A DNA stretch of 64,000 bases, taken from Thiotrichaceae bacterium. Lineage in GTDB: Bacteria; Pseudomonadota; Gammaproteobacteria; SZUA-140. The stretch spans positions 94,421 to 158,420 of the forward strand of contig NVTY02000010.1 of the NCBI GenBank assembly GCA_002401765.2. The letters run 5' to 3'. The position numbers and the translations under genes were made by a program. Of the stretch, positions 9,055-18,308 are shown in pieces; position 1 is the first letter of the stretch; each line of letters begins with the position of its first letter. Below the pieces are notes generated by a model. That model was not told the origin of the DNA, did no database searches, and worked only from the letters and a program-made list of their open reading frames with translations.

Positions 9055-9420
9055 TCGTAGGTGGACAAGTTGCTCATCAAAAAATGGTTGTTGTTCTTTT
9101 GGTACACTAAGATCATCGACTAATATGTAATCGATGAACTTTGCGCCCATTGTTCCGATATAACCCAGGTCATTGATCTGAATAGGGACTGGTCGCGTTG
9201 CCAATACCGCAGGCCTTGATCCATGGGTATGGCCGTTCAAATCGATGATAATATGACTGCCTTGGGAGGCGATAAGTTTGGCTACTTCGGCGTCTCTCAA
9301 ATGCCCAGCTTCAGAAAGTGGTCGGATGTTTTCATTAAACCCTGTTGCATTGGGCTGTTGTTGGCTCGCCCATAGGTAATCGTAGTGATGTCAAATTTAG
9401 TGCGGTCATGTAATTCATAG
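9055..9420 (-). pseudogene. Remnant of SPINDLY/OGT-type (GT41) glycosyltransferase
   Basis: Decayed piece of a large O-linked GlcNAc-transferase-like protein. Reading leftwards, one frame gives YELHDRTKFDITT...NNSPMQQG, matching the family's HDR-F / DGSP-R region. The frame then shifts near 9335, and a second frame gives FNENIRPLSE...DLNGHTHGSRP, QINDLGYIGTMGAKFIDYIL and VPKEQQPFFDEQLVHL, the family's catalytic-domain hallmarks. The tail after 9055 is unrelated sequence. The 5' side stops at an in-frame TAG immediately beside the alcohol dehydrogenase gene. So the gene is truncated at both ends and carries at least one frameshift. The parent gene would have had N-terminal TPR repeats, of which nothing remains. 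Confidence 0.8.
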
Positions 9421-9434
9421 CGCTAGCGGCATTC

Positions 9435-10616
9435 TTAATGCCTTAAATTGCCATTGATCGCATCGCTCAGTAATGTTGCATATTGTGCTTGGGTCAGAGG
9501 GGTGGGGTTACCTGCCGCGGAGGGGTCCTGAAGTGCCTGAGCGGCGATTTCATCAATACGGCTCTCGTCGATACCTATGCTGCGCAGATCATTTGGAATG
9601 CCGATGTGCTTGCGTAAGGTGATGATGTAGTTGAGTACGGCATCAAAGTCAGCGCTATCGAGTTCGAGATAACGCGCCAGGTGTTGCATGCGGGTATCAA
9701 TTGCCGTGCGGTTTTTGAGTAAGACATAAGGCATCAAAATGGCATTAAGCAGGCCATGGTGTGCATCGTAAATAGCGCCAAGGGGGTGGGCCAATGCATG
9801 CATTGCGCCGAGCCCTTTTTGGAAGGCGGTTGCCCCCATGGTGGATGCCATCATCATGTGGCTACGCGCTTCAATGTTTTGCGGCTCTGCACAGGCAATT
9901 GCGAGCCACTCTTTGATGAGGCGCATCCCTTCGAGCGCGATGCCGTCAGCCATCGGATGGTAGGCTAGGGCGCAGTATGCCTCAAGGTTGTGGGATAGCG
10001 CATCCATGCCGGTCGCGGCGGTAATATTTGCGGGTAGCCCAATGGTGAGTTTTGGGTCAGCAATGACAATGCTGGGTAGCATTTTAGGGTGGAAAATGAT
10101 CTTCTTACAATGATGTACTTCATCGACAATGAGTGATGCTCGACCTACCTCTGAGCCGGTGCCAGCCGTTGTGGGGACGGCGATGATTGGGGCGATGCCA
10201 TTGCTGTCGGCACGCCGCCAGTTATCAGCGCTATCTTCAAATGCCCACAGTGGCTGCTTTTGTCCGCTCATCAATGCTATTGCCTTACCCGCGTCGAGTG
10301 CGCTGCCACCACCAAAGGCGATGATCCCATCATGCCCATTCTGATGATAATGGCTGACGCCATTTTCGATATTTATACCGTTAGGATTCGGCTTAATATC
10401 ACTGAATAGTCCGGTGGGAATGCCCTGTGCTTTGTTATGGGCGATCGATTCACCTATCATTGGGAGCTGGCTTAGCCCCGAGTCAGTTACGAGTAATGGA
10501 TGATGTATGCCGAGCATTTTACAGGCGGCGGCAAGCTCTGTGATGCGTTCAGCACCGAACCAAAGGGTGGTGGGGTAGTTCCAGTTGCCGTGCTGTTTAT
10601 TGCTGTTGTTTGCCAT
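9435..10616 (-). CDS. Iron-containing (group III) alcohol dehydrogenase
   Basis: NAD(P)-dependent dehydrogenase, 393 aa. The nucleotide-binding GGGS lies at residues 102-105. The metal ligands have the family's exact spacing: D205 and H209 in GMDALSHNLEAY, H273 in GAMHALAHPLG, and H287 in YDAHHG. It is the last gene of a leftward operon after a glutamine-synthetase-like ligase and an aldehyde dehydrogenase, 9 bp from the latter. In that setting it probably oxidises the alcohol group of an amino alcohol, free or gamma-glutamylated, to the aldehyde used by its neighbour. The enzyme class is certain; the substrate is inference. Immediately downstream lies the glycosyltransferase remnant. Confidence 0.9.
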   Translation of the reverse strand: MANNSNKQHGNWNYPTTLWFGAERITELAAACKMLGIHHPLLVTDSGLSQLPMIGESIAHNKAQGIPTGLFSDIKPNPNGINIENGVSHYHQNGHDGIIAFGGGSALDAGKAIALMSGQKQPLWAFEDSADNWRRADSNGIAPIIAVPTTAGTGSEVGRASLIVDEVHHCKKIIFHPKMLPSIVIADPKLTIGLPANITAATGMDALSHNLEAYCALAYHPMADGIALEGMRLIKEWLAIACAEPQNIEARSHMMMASTMGATAFQKGLGAMHALAHPLGAIYDAHHGLLNAILMPYVLLKNRTAIDTRMQHLARYLELDSADFDAVLNYIITLRKHIGIPNDLRSIGIDESRIDEIAAQALQDPSAAGNPTPLTQAQYATLLSDAINGNLRH

Positions 10617-10625
10617 GGTCTTTAA

Positions 10626-12011
10626 TTAGTGACGAAAATGAAATGATTTTGGCTGAGTAAGGCGCTCATAGGCAAACTCAGAAAGAGAGCAACCTTTCCC
10701 TGAATTTTTCACGCCGCTCCATGCTAGTGCAGGGTCTAGGTAGTCACATCGATTCATGAAACAAGTGCCTGTTTCGAGTTGGTTGCCGATGTTAAAGGCT
10801 GAGTCGCGATCACGGGTCCAGATTGAAGCGCTCAGGCCGTAAGGCGAGTCATTCATTAGCTTGATCGCCTGCTCATCAGAGTCTACCGACATAATGCCGA
10901 CGACAGGGCCAAAGCTTTCGTCGCGCATTACTGACATTGAATGGTCAACATTTAGCAGTACTTGTGGGGCGAGGTAAGCGGTATCTATTTTACTCGCTGG
11001 AAATGATTTTTCATCAATCGTGGCGCAAGCCCCGCGTTTGATTGCGGCACTGATTTGAGCGCGAACGCGTGTGGCGGCAGCGGCATTAACCATTGGACCG
11101 AGCGTGGTATCCGGGTGTAGCGGATCACCGAGGCGATATTCACGCGTCAATTCAATAAAATTATCACAAAACTTCTGGTATAGCGCTTTGTGAACGTAAA
11201 TGCGTTCGATGCCACAGCAGGATTGCCCAGAATTGAAAAATGCCCCGTCGATCAGGTTTTCAACGGCATCTTCCAGCACTGCATCGCTGCGTACGTAGGC
11301 GGGGTCTTTACCACCAAGCTCCAGACCGAGGTCGATAAAACGCCCAACCGCGGCGGCTTCAATCTCGCGTCCACCCTGAGTTGAACCGGTAAAAGAGACA
11401 TAGTTGATTGCTTCATGTTGAATCAATTTTGCGGTGTTAAGGTGATCAAGAAAGAGGTGTTGAAACAGTCCGGCAGGCAATCCGGCTGTCTCAAATGCAT
11501 CAAAGAGGCGCTCGGCAGTTAGCGGTGTCTGTGATGAGGGTTTCATTATGACGCTATTACCGGCCATTAATGCCGGAATGATCACATTCACGGCGGTGAG
11601 GTAGGGGTAGTTCCAGGGTACGATTGAGAACACGATGCCGTGCGGTGCTCGATGAATTCGTCTGGTTGTTGCAGCGGATGTTTCTACCTCAATGTTGATG
11701 AGTTTATCTGCCGCAATTCTAGCCATGTGGCGGGCACGTTCGGCAAAGCCTTTGATTTCATCCGGGGTGTAGCGTAGCGGGCGCCCCATTTGCCAGCTTA
11801 ACTCTTCGGCGATGCTTGATTGCCTTGCTAATAGTGCGCTGACGGCTTTGAGGCAGATTTTTTTTCGTATCTCAAGCGGGGTGTTTCGCCATTCGCGCTG
11901 TGCCTTCGCTGACTTTTCCAGGGCGCGCTCGATTTCTGAGTCGGTTGTATAAGCGCGCTCAGCATAGCTTCGATTATTATTGGGTGAGATAACTTTAAAG
12001 GTAGGCATCAT
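10626..12011 (-). CDS. Aldehyde dehydrogenase of the gamma-glutamylation operon
   Basis: NAD(P)-dependent aldehyde dehydrogenase, 461 aa. It has the proline-rich entry FSIVPWNYPYLTAVN, the cofactor/glutamate motif LELGGKDPAYV and the catalytic cysteine motif FNSGQSCCGIERI, then the terminal PYGLSASIWT and SGVKNSGKG signatures. Its start overlaps the stop of the upstream ligase gene by 4 bp (ATGA type), so translation is coupled. In the related Puu pathway of E. coli the equivalent step oxidises gamma-glutamyl aminobutyraldehyde to the acid. Here the adjacent alcohol dehydrogenase suggests the incoming compound is an alcohol rather than a diamine. That distinction is inference. Confidence 0.9.
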   Translation of the reverse strand: MMPTFKVISPNNNRSYAERAYTTDSEIERALEKSAKAQREWRNTPLEIRKKICLKAVSALLARQSSIAEELSWQMGRPLRYTPDEIKGFAERARHMARIAADKLINIEVETSAATTRRIHRAPHGIVFSIVPWNYPYLTAVNVIIPALMAGNSVIMKPSSQTPLTAERLFDAFETAGLPAGLFQHLFLDHLNTAKLIQHEAINYVSFTGSTQGGREIEAAAVGRFIDLGLELGGKDPAYVRSDAVLEDAVENLIDGAFFNSGQSCCGIERIYVHKALYQKFCDNFIELTREYRLGDPLHPDTTLGPMVNAAAATRVRAQISAAIKRGACATIDEKSFPASKIDTAYLAPQVLLNVDHSMSVMRDESFGPVVGIMSVDSDEQAIKLMNDSPYGLSASIWTRDRDSAFNIGNQLETGTCFMNRCDYLDPALAWSGVKNSGKGCSLSEFAYERLTQPKSFHFRH

Positions 12012-13399
12012 ATGATCTCAAAGTAGCGGTCCATTTCCCAGTCGGTGATATGTTTGCGGAACTCACGTTCCTCCCATTCTCTGCTTGCGGTGTAGTGGTC
12101 GACAAAGTGATCACCAAAATATTCTCGGGCCATGCTTGACCCTTTAAGTCGTTGTGCGGCTTCCCACAGAGAGGCGGGTAGTTGGCGCGCAGTGGAAAAC
12201 TGTTGCTCATAGGCGTTGCCACTGACTTTTTCATCAGGCTCGAGTGCTTGCGCAATACCGGCTAGTCCTGAGGCGAGTGCGGCTGCGAGGATGATGTAAG
12301 GATTAGCATCGGCAGCTGCCACGCGGTATTCCACGCGTTGAGCCGTGGCGCTACCCGTGATGACGCGTAATGCACAGGTGCGATTGTCAACGCCCCAGGT
12401 GGCGACGGTGGGCGCCCAGAAGCCCGGCACCAGGCGTGTATATGAATTGATGGTTGGCGCGATCATGGCGAGTAACTCCGGCATAAACTGTTGCTGGCCT
12501 GCAACAAAATGGCGCATGGTGGCGCTCATGTTATCGGCTTTGTTGGCGTCATAAAAAGCCGAGGCACCTAGCGCATCATTGAGGGATATATGAATGTGCC
12601 CGCTCTGCCCGGGGTGGTCTATCGACCATTTTGCCATGAAGGTTGCGATCAGTCCGGCACGCTGCGCAGTGATTTTGGTGAAGGTCTTAAACAGGGCGGC
12701 CTTATCTGCGGCGTTAAGGGCGTTGTCGTAAGTGATGGCGGCCTCAAGTACGCCGGGGCCAGTCTCTTCATGCAGTCCTTCGATTGGAAAGTCCATGGTT
12801 TCACCAAGATCAAGGATTTGCTGGTATATTTCAGCATCCACACTGTTGCGTAGCACGGAGTAGCCAAAGTTGCCAGGTGCCAGTGGGGTTAAATCTCGAT
12901 ACTGCTTTTTGCGGATTGATTCACGTGTTTCTTCGAAGATGAAGAACTCATATTCAAAACCGGCGTTAGGAAAGAAGCCCATTTGATTGGCTTTTTCGAT
13001 TGTGCGTTGTAGCAGGCCGCGAGGGCAGAGTGTGGCGGCATCCGCGCTAAACTCGCAGAGGAAAAAGAGCGTCTCTTCTTCAAATGGGATATTGCGGCAC
13101 GATTCAGGAATGATGCGGACTGGTACGTCGGGATAGCCGGTCTGCCAGCCAGTAAAATTAACGTTGTCGTAGAGTTGGTCTTTGCTGTCCCAGCCCAGTA
13201 CGACATTGCAAAAACCAAAGCCTTTGTCGAGGGCTGAAAAAAACTTTTCTCGTGAGATGTATTTGCCTCGTAATACGCCGTCAATATCGAAAACACCTAC
13301 CTTTATATGGCGGATGTTACGCTCATTGACGATATTTTTCGCATCGGCAATACTCTTAACCTCTCTGGCGTGCATTATGGGTTTTGTCCTTGTTATCAT
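12008..13399 (-). CDS. Glutamine-synthetase-like gamma-glutamyl-amine ligase (PuuA/GlnT type)
   Basis: ATP-dependent ligase joining glutamate to an amine, 463 aa, cytoplasmic. It shows the glutamine synthetase beta-Grasp domain (VGVFDIDGVLRGKYISREKF) and catalytic domain (FEYEFFIFEE, GQSGHIHISLND, INSYTRLVPGFWAP, ATWGVDNRTCALRV, QRVEYRVAAADANPY). It resembles PuuA-type enzymes rather than GlnA: no adenylylation loop is evident. First gene of a leftward operon with aldehyde and alcohol dehydrogenases. The frame starts at 13399; an internal ATG at 13375 preceded by AAGGA is an alternative. It shares a palindromic intergenic region with a divergent class I amidotransferase that could hydrolyse the gamma-glutamyl product and complete the cycle. 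Confidence 0.88.
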   Translation of the reverse strand: MITRTKPIMHAREVKSIADAKNIVNERNIRHIKVGVFDIDGVLRGKYISREKFFSALDKGFGFCNVVLGWDSKDQLYDNVNFTGWQTGYPDVPVRIIPESCRNIPFEEETLFFLCEFSADAATLCPRGLLQRTIEKANQMGFFPNAGFEYEFFIFEETRESIRKKQYRDLTPLAPGNFGYSVLRNSVDAEIYQQILDLGETMDFPIEGLHEETGPGVLEAAITYDNALNAADKAALFKTFTKITAQRAGLIATFMAKWSIDHPGQSGHIHISLNDALGASAFYDANKADNMSATMRHFVAGQQQFMPELLAMIAPTINSYTRLVPGFWAPTVATWGVDNRTCALRVITGSATAQRVEYRVAAADANPYIILAAALASGLAGIAQALEPDEKVSGNAYEQQFSTARQLPASLWEAAQRLKGSSMAREYFGDHFVDHYTASREWEEREFRKHITDWEMDRYFEII

Positions 13400-13442
13400 G
13401 CATGGGTTTTGCTTAGCGTAAACTGGTGGATCTATTATAGAT

Positions 13443-13473
13443 GCGATAGATATAAAGTATCTAATACTATCGC
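13443..13473. promoter_or_regulatory. Nested palindrome between divergent operons
   Basis: GCGATAG (13443-13449) and CTATCGC (13467-13473) form an outer inverted repeat; AGATA (13448-13452) and TATCT (13458-13462) form an inner one. It lies in the 130-bp gap between the ligase operon and the divergent amidotransferase, the expected place for a shared operator. No regulator gene is adjacent. Confidence 0.45.
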
Positions 13474-13529
13474 GTAATTCAAACGCTCTTAACAGGTTTT
13501 TTGATGGGTTTTTTAAAAGGCACGGATAA

Positions 13530-14237
13530 ATGAAGATTGGGATCTTGCAGTGTGACTCGGTGAGGTCGCAGTTTAAGGGACAGTATGGTGATTACCCTGA
13601 GATGATCACCTCTCTGTTTCATCCGTTCGCGCCTACTTTCAGCTATGAAGTTTATGATGTTGTGGCGGGCCATTATCCCGCTTTGCTTGATGCGTGTGAT
13701 GTCTATATCACAACGGGCAGCCAGGTCAGTGTTTATGATGATAAGGCGTGGATTGGCGTATTGCAGGCCTTTATTATTCGCTTACGAAAGGCGAAAATAA
13801 AGCTAATTGCGATCTGCTTTGGTCATCAATTAGTGGCTCAGGCCTTTGGTGGTACGGTAGGGAAGTCTGTTAAGGGGTGGGGGGTGGGGGTGCACGCAAT
13901 GCAAGTGGCAACTGTCGCGCCCTGGATGGATGTATTGCCCATAGACGGTGTTTGTCAGGTGCTGATGAGTCATCAGGACCAGGTGCTTGAATTGCCAGCG
14001 CGGGCTAAATTAATAGCGGGCAGTGATTTTTGTCCGCATGCGATGTTTCAGCTAGATGAGAGTATTCTTACTATTCAGGGGCACCCAGAGTTTTCAAAAC
14101 CATATGCAGCGGCCTTAATGGGCTTTCGTCGTGAATTATTGGGCACACCTGTTTTCACTGCTGGTATCGATTCATTAACACGGCGAACAGATGAGCAGTT
14201 GATTGCACAGTGGGTAATTTCATTTATTTCTCGGTAA
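13530..14237 (+). CDS. Class I glutamine amidotransferase-like hydrolase
   Basis: 235-aa stand-alone class I amidotransferase domain. The nucleophile C96 sits in AICFGHQLVAQAFGG, and H185 and E187 in IQGHPEFSKPY complete the triad. Members of this family include gamma-glutamyl hydrolases such as PuuD and GMP-synthase-like stand-alone domains. Divergent transcription from a gamma-glutamyl ligase operon strongly suggests that it releases glutamate from the gamma-glutamylated acid, closing the pathway. The next gene (VanZ family) follows 26 bp later on the same strand and may be co-transcribed. Not to be confused with a second, different class I domain at 59.1 kb. Confidence 0.85.
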   Translation: MKIGILQCDSVRSQFKGQYGDYPEMITSLFHPFAPTFSYEVYDVVAGHYPALLDACDVYITTGSQVSVYDDKAWIGVLQAFIIRLRKAKIKLIAICFGHQLVAQAFGGTVGKSVKGWGVGVHAMQVATVAPWMDVLPIDGVCQVLMSHQDQVLELPARAKLIAGSDFCPHAMFQLDESILTIQGHPEFSKPYAAALMGFRRELLGTPVFTAGIDSLTRRTDEQLIAQWVISFISR

Positions 14238-14263
14238 AAATCTGAGCTAGCACTTAAATCTAA

Positions 14264-15199
14264 ATGACAGTATTTAAAAAAATTTACCTCAAGGCGCTTG
14301 GTGTCATGTTAGCGCTATTTGCGCTGCTCGCATTTGTGCCATTTGGCAGTAGTGCTAACCCGGCTGCCGTGATGACGACCATGGATGCGGGGCATGCTTT
14401 TGCCTTTATTTTGTTGAGTGGGCTATTTTATCTCGCCGTTGAACCCTATGGAAAATGGCGAGCGGTAGTCTCTTCAATGGTAATCTCTGTGCTGCTCATG
14501 GTCGCGGTCGAGCTGGTGCAGCCTTTTGTTGGCAGAACGGCCTCGTTTGCAGATGTGCAGATGGGGCTATTGGGCCTCTTTCTTGCGTTAAGTTCGATGA
14601 TTGTATGGCGTAGCCAATGGCATCCGTTATTGAAAATTACTCATCTGTTATTGTTTGTGTTGACGCTCGCCTGGGTCGTTCAGCCAGCGTGGAGTGAATG
14701 GCGGGCAGTGTGGTTGCGAGATCATCAGTTTCCTGTATTGGGTGGTTTTGAGGATGGTTTAGAACAAAGGTTGTGGAAGGCCCATGGCAGAGGGACTTCT
14801 ATTTCCTTTTCAGATAAGCATGTTGTCGAAGGTGCATCTTCATTGAAGATTGAAACCAGCGGCCAAGCTTGGAGTGGTGTGCGTTATGCGGCTGGTGATC
14901 GGGACTGGCGTGGCTATCAATACTTAAACATTGAGCTTTATAACGTAGGCGAGCCATTTATGCTGAATTTTCGCATTGATGATGGGGTTCTTATCTCGCC
15001 GGGATATGGTGATCGCTATAATGGACGGTTTAAGATTGATGCGGGTGCTAATACCATCTTGATTCCATTGGGCGACATTGCCAGGGGGCCGCGTTCGCGT
15101 CTATTGGCGCTGGATAATGTTAGAAAAATGATTCTATTTCTAGGTAGGGAAGAGGCGCAACGGGAGTTTTACCTGGATGGTGTTCATTTAATTCCTTAG
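14264..15199 (+). CDS. VanZ-family membrane protein with C-terminal carbohydrate-binding-like domain
   Basis: 311 aa. The N-terminal half has about four membrane helices, including the VanZ-type pattern DAGHAFAFILLSGLFY and VAVELVQPFVGRTASFADVQ, where the conserved E and R/D residues face the membrane. From about residue 155 a soluble domain follows (FEDGLEQRLWKAH..., VVEGASSLKIET, YQYLNIELYNVGEPF, FYLDGVHLIP) that resembles CIA30 or family-CBM beta sandwiches and would lie outside the membrane. VanZ proteins are linked to envelope phenotypes but their biochemical role is unsettled. The preceding amidotransferase is 26 bp upstream; any link to it is unproven. Confidence 0.75.
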   Translation: MTVFKKIYLKALGVMLALFALLAFVPFGSSANPAAVMTTMDAGHAFAFILLSGLFYLAVEPYGKWRAVVSSMVISVLLMVAVELVQPFVGRTASFADVQMGLLGLFLALSSMIVWRSQWHPLLKITHLLLFVLTLAWVVQPAWSEWRAVWLRDHQFPVLGGFEDGLEQRLWKAHGRGTSISFSDKHVVEGASSLKIETSGQAWSGVRYAAGDRDWRGYQYLNIELYNVGEPFMLNFRIDDGVLISPGYGDRYNGRFKIDAGANTILIPLGDIARGPRSRLLALDNVRKMILFLGREEAQREFYLDGVHLIP

Positions 15200-15207
15200 T
15201 CGTTTTG

Positions 15208-15366
15208 TCAGAGCAAGCCAAAGTGGCCACCGATTAATAGTACGGAGATGATCGCCGCGACGGTAAACAGTGCAGTTGATAGTAATGGATTCGTTTTGCG
15301 GGTCTTCCACCCAAGATAAAAGAATACGGCCGTAATCAGGTATAAAATGGCGTAACCACGATTCAT
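15208..15366 (-). CDS. 52-aa two-span membrane protein
   Basis: Short gene read from the sequence: ATG at 15366, TGA at 15208-15210. The product starts MNRGYAILYLITAVFFYLGW, continues with a basic turn (KTRKTNPLL) and a second helix (TALFTVAAIISVLLIGG), and ends HFGLL. Two clean hydrophobic helices with a positive loop, and AAGAG just upstream of the ATG, argue for a real gene. It converges on the VanZ gene, whose stop is only 9 bp away. No family recognised. Confidence 0.6.
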   Translation of the reverse strand: MNRGYAILYLITAVFFYLGWKTRKTNPLLSTALFTVAAIISVLLIGGHFGLL

Positions 15367-15496
15367 CTCTTATAACCCGCTGTGTGTGAGGAAGCGTTCA
15401 TTATAGCGTGATTTTCCCTTTGTGTAGCATAGTGTTCGGTATGCTTATGACGGCGTCTGAAAATGGGATGTGGTGTTACTCGTCTCTTCTGGGTGA

Positions 15497-15751
15497 TTAA
15501 GTTGACCAGCGTTTGAGCTTTGCAATTCTTTTAGTCAGTAAACGCGCCATGATTCTGGGAACACCTCCAGCCGTGATATTGTCGATACAGAGTTGCCGCA
15601 TTTTTTCTGCATTAATATCCGGTTGAGCAAAGGCACCATCAACGTAACAGTGGCTGCAATAGTCGCTGTTTTGACTGCCATCCGCATTGCTGCCACCGCC
15701 GTTAGGATCGCGTTTCAGAGGCATTCCGCAACTTTGGCATAACTTGTTCAT
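15497..15751 (-). CDS. Putative zinc-ribbon protein
   Basis: 84-aa cytoplasmic protein with an N-terminal four-cysteine zinc knuckle: LCQSCGMPL and, after a Gly/Asn-rich linker, YCSHCYVDGAFAQPD. This arrangement matches the PF12674-type putative zinc-ribbon family, often annotated without function. The frame opens at 15772, but the ATG at 15751 has AGGAGA seven bases upstream and starts directly with the ribbon, so it is chosen. The C-terminal half (MRQLCIDNITAGGVPRIMA) is helical. It is 46 bp downstream of the metallopeptidase gene on the same strand and could be co-transcribed. Confidence 0.75.
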   Translation of the reverse strand: MNKLCQSCGMPLKRDPNGGGSNADGSQNSDYCSHCYVDGAFAQPDINAEKMRQLCIDNITAGGVPRIMARLLTKRIAKLKRWST

Positions 15752-15797
15752 CTGTATCTCCTTGTCTGGCAATGCGTGTTGTCGAGTAACGACGGCT

Positions 15798-16511
15798 TTA
15801 TGTGGTGAGTGCCCAGCGTGGGATTGCTCTCATGCCTTGGTTTAGAATTTGTTCATGTTGTGGGTAGTCGGGCATGTAGCGTTCGACGAGCGCCCAGTAG
15901 CGAACTGAATGATTCATTTCTTTAGTATGGCATAGCTCATGGATGAACAGATAGCGTACCGTGTTTGGCGGCATAAACAATAACGCGCGGTTGATGCTGA
16001 TGGTGCCGCTTGATGAGCAACTTCCCCAGCGAGTTTTTTGAGCGCGTATGATGGTGCGTTTGAATGTTAGTCCGAGTTCATCGCTGACATTATGCAGCCA
16101 AGGCATAAGGATTTCATCTGCGCGTCGATTCAGCCACTGTTGCAGTGCTTTTTGGGCACTTTTGTCATCCTGACTGTAGACTCTTAATATATCGTTAGTG
16201 GCGGCGACACGTGCGCATTTTCCTTCAAGGTATTCTAAGCGCCACTGTTGATTGGTTGCCGCGAATTCGAGCGACCCAGGTAGTAACTCTGCGGTGGGAT
16301 AGAGCGCCGCCATCTTTTTTTGCGTCTGCTTAATCCAGTGTTGATGCTCAGCTACAAATGAAGGGACATGTTTCGGATTGATATTTTGGGGCAGTACAAC
16401 TTCTATTACGCCGAGCGGAGACACTTTTAGCTGCATCCGTTTTGCTCGCTGGCTGATGCGAATTTGGTACAAGGGCGGGTCGTCGGAAGTCGTCTCTTTT
16501 ACATTGCTCAT
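15798..16511 (-). CDS. YgjP/SprT-like zinc metallopeptidase (DUF45)
   Basis: 237-aa protein with the motif LFIHELCHTKEMNHSVRYW, i.e. HExxH plus a downstream histidine, typical of the YgjP/DUF45 branch of WLM/SprT-like peptidases. The preceding block TRWGSCSSSGTISINRALLF is the family signature. No signal peptide is visible, so it should act in the cytoplasm. Cellular substrates of this family are poorly known; a DNA-protein crosslink repair role is suggested for relatives but not shown here. The ATG at 16511 is the first in frame. The zinc-ribbon gene follows on the same strand. Confidence 0.85.
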   Translation of the reverse strand: MSNVKETTSDDPPLYQIRISQRAKRMQLKVSPLGVIEVVLPQNINPKHVPSFVAEHQHWIKQTQKKMAALYPTAELLPGSLEFAATNQQWRLEYLEGKCARVAATNDILRVYSQDDKSAQKALQQWLNRRADEILMPWLHNVSDELGLTFKRTIIRAQKTRWGSCSSSGTISINRALLFMPPNTVRYLFIHELCHTKEMNHSVRYWALVERYMPDYPQHEQILNQGMRAIPRWALTT

Positions 16512-16631
16512 AGCATTCTATTGTCAACAAGACGAGGCAGGTGTCAATAGTAATTAAGGGCAGTACGGTAACGAGTAGAGCTGGCTGGCTGGTTGATCGG
16601 CAACCAGGCCAGCCAGTGTGATGAGTTGTAG

Positions 16632-18248
16632 TTAGCCAGTTGCCTTCTGTTTCACTTCTTCAATGCCCTGGCTACGCAGGTATTCATCATAAGTACCATG
16701 GTAATCAACCAGTCCTTTGGGCGTTAGTTCGATGATACGTGTTGCTAGTGAGGAGACGAATTCTCGATCGTGACTCACGAAAAACAGTGTGCCGGGGTAG
16801 TTTACCAGCGCAAGATTGAGTGCTTCAATCGATTCCATATCAAGATGATTGGTCGGCTCATCCATTAGCATGATGTTGGGTAGCTGCTGCATGATTTTGC
16901 CAAATAGCATGCGTCCTTGTTCACCACCGGAAATGACTTGAACTGATTTTTCACACTCGTCTCGGGAGAAAAGCAGGCGACCGAGGGTTCCCCTGATGGT
17001 CTGCTCATCATCACCAGCCCTGCCCCAGCGGCTCATCCAGTCAAACAGGCTCATGTCGTCTGCAAAATCATCTGCGTGATCCTGTGAAAAGTAGCCGAGA
17101 TTAGCATTTTCTGACCATTTCACGATGCCGTGACTAGGCTTAAGATCACCAACCAGACTACGTAGTAGGGTTGTTTTACCGATACCGTTGGGGCCGATGA
17201 TCGCGACACGTTCGCCAACTTCCACCATCAGGTTGAGGTTTTCAAACAATATTTCTTCATTAAAGCTCTTCGCCAGCTCACTCACTTCCAGTGCCAGGCG
17301 ATGCAGTCTTTTCTCCTGATCGAAGCGGATGAAAGGAGTGATGCGGCTAGAAGGCTTGATCTCGTCGAGTTTTATTTTATCGATCTGCTTGGCACGCGAG
17401 GTTGCCTGTTTTGCCTTAGATGCGTTAGCTGAAAAACGGCTAACAAAGGTTTGCAGTTCTGCGATCTGCGCCTTCTTTTTGGCGTTGTCAGCATACTGTC
17501 TTTCGCGAACGAGTGTGGCGGCGGTCATATACTCGTCGTAGTTGCCAGGATAGATGCGCAATTCGCCGTAATCAAGATCCGCCATGTGGCTACAAACGCT
17601 GTTTAGAAAGTGGCGATCATGCGAGATGATGATCATGGTGCAGTTACGCTGGTTAAGGATGTCCTCAAGCCAGCGAATGGTGTTGATATCGAGGTTATTG
17701 GTCGGCTCATCAAGCAGCATGATGTCTGGGTCAGAAAAGAGTGCTTGAGCCAGCAGTACGCGCAGCTTCCAGCCGGGAGCTACTTCGCCCATCAGGCCAA
17801 CGTGCTGCTCGATTGGAATTTCAAGGCCAAGCAGTAGTTCGCCTGCGCGAGACTCGGCGGTGTAACCATCAAGTTCGCCAAATTCGACTTCAAGCTCGGC
17901 CACTTTCATTCCCTCTTCTTCAGACATCTCAGGCAGGTTGTAGATGCGGTCACGTTCTTTTTTAACTTCCCACAGCTCAGTATGCCCCATGATTACGGTG
18001 TCGATGACACTGAATTCTTCGAAGGCAAATTGATCCTGGCGCAGTTTACCGACACGTTGATTTTCACCAATCATGACATTGCCTGCGCTCGGCTCAAGGT
18101 CACCACCAAGGATTTTCATCAGGGTTGATTTTCCACAGCCGTTGGCACCAATCAAACCGTAGCGATTATTGCCACTAAATTTAACAGAGATATCTTCAAA
18201 TAGCGGTTTGGCACCGAATTGCATTGTAATGTTAGCGGTTGACAGCAC
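16632..18248 (-). CDS. ybiT: ABC-F ATPase YbiT
   Basis: 538-aa soluble ABC-F protein that acts on ribosomes. It has two ATPase domains: first Walker [10 protein letters not shown] and Walker [12 protein letters not shown]; second Walker [10 protein letters not shown], signature VISGGEQGR and Walker [11 protein letters not shown]. The first domain carries the YbiT-typical degenerate signature [14 protein letters not shown] in place of LSGG. The linker shows the long basic P-site-interacting helix ([20 protein letters not shown]). Similarity to E. coli YbiT runs over the full length as far as I can judge from memory. Separated by 60 bp from rhlE, which is transcribed in the same direction, so a shared message is possible. 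Confidence 0.92.
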   Translation of the reverse strand: MLSTANITMQFGAKPLFEDISVKFSGNNRYGLIGANGCGKSTLMKILGGDLEPSAGNVMIGENQRVGKLRQDQFAFEEFSVIDTVIMGHTELWEVKKERDRIYNLPEMSEEEGMKVAELEVEFGELDGYTAESRAGELLLGLEIPIEQHVGLMGEVAPGWKLRVLLAQALFSDPDIMLLDEPTNNLDINTIRWLEDILNQRNCTMIIISHDRHFLNSVCSHMADLDYGELRIYPGNYDEYMTAATLVRERQYADNAKKKAQIAELQTFVSRFSANASKAKQATSRAKQIDKIKLDEIKPSSRITPFIRFDQEKRLHRLALEVSELAKSFNEEILFENLNLMVEVGERVAIIGPNGIGKTTLLRSLVGDLKPSHGIVKWSENANLGYFSQDHADDFADDMSLFDWMSRWGRAGDDEQTIRGTLGRLLFSRDECEKSVQVISGGEQGRMLFGKIMQQLPNIMLMDEPTNHLDMESIEALNLALVNYPGTLFFVSHDREFVSSLATRIIELTPKGLVDYHGTYDEYLRSQGIEEVKQKATG

Positions 18249-18308
18249 TTTTTAGTTCCTAAAAGTTATTTATTTGGTATAAAAATAGTGAAGCTTTGTT
18301 TGTGCGGA

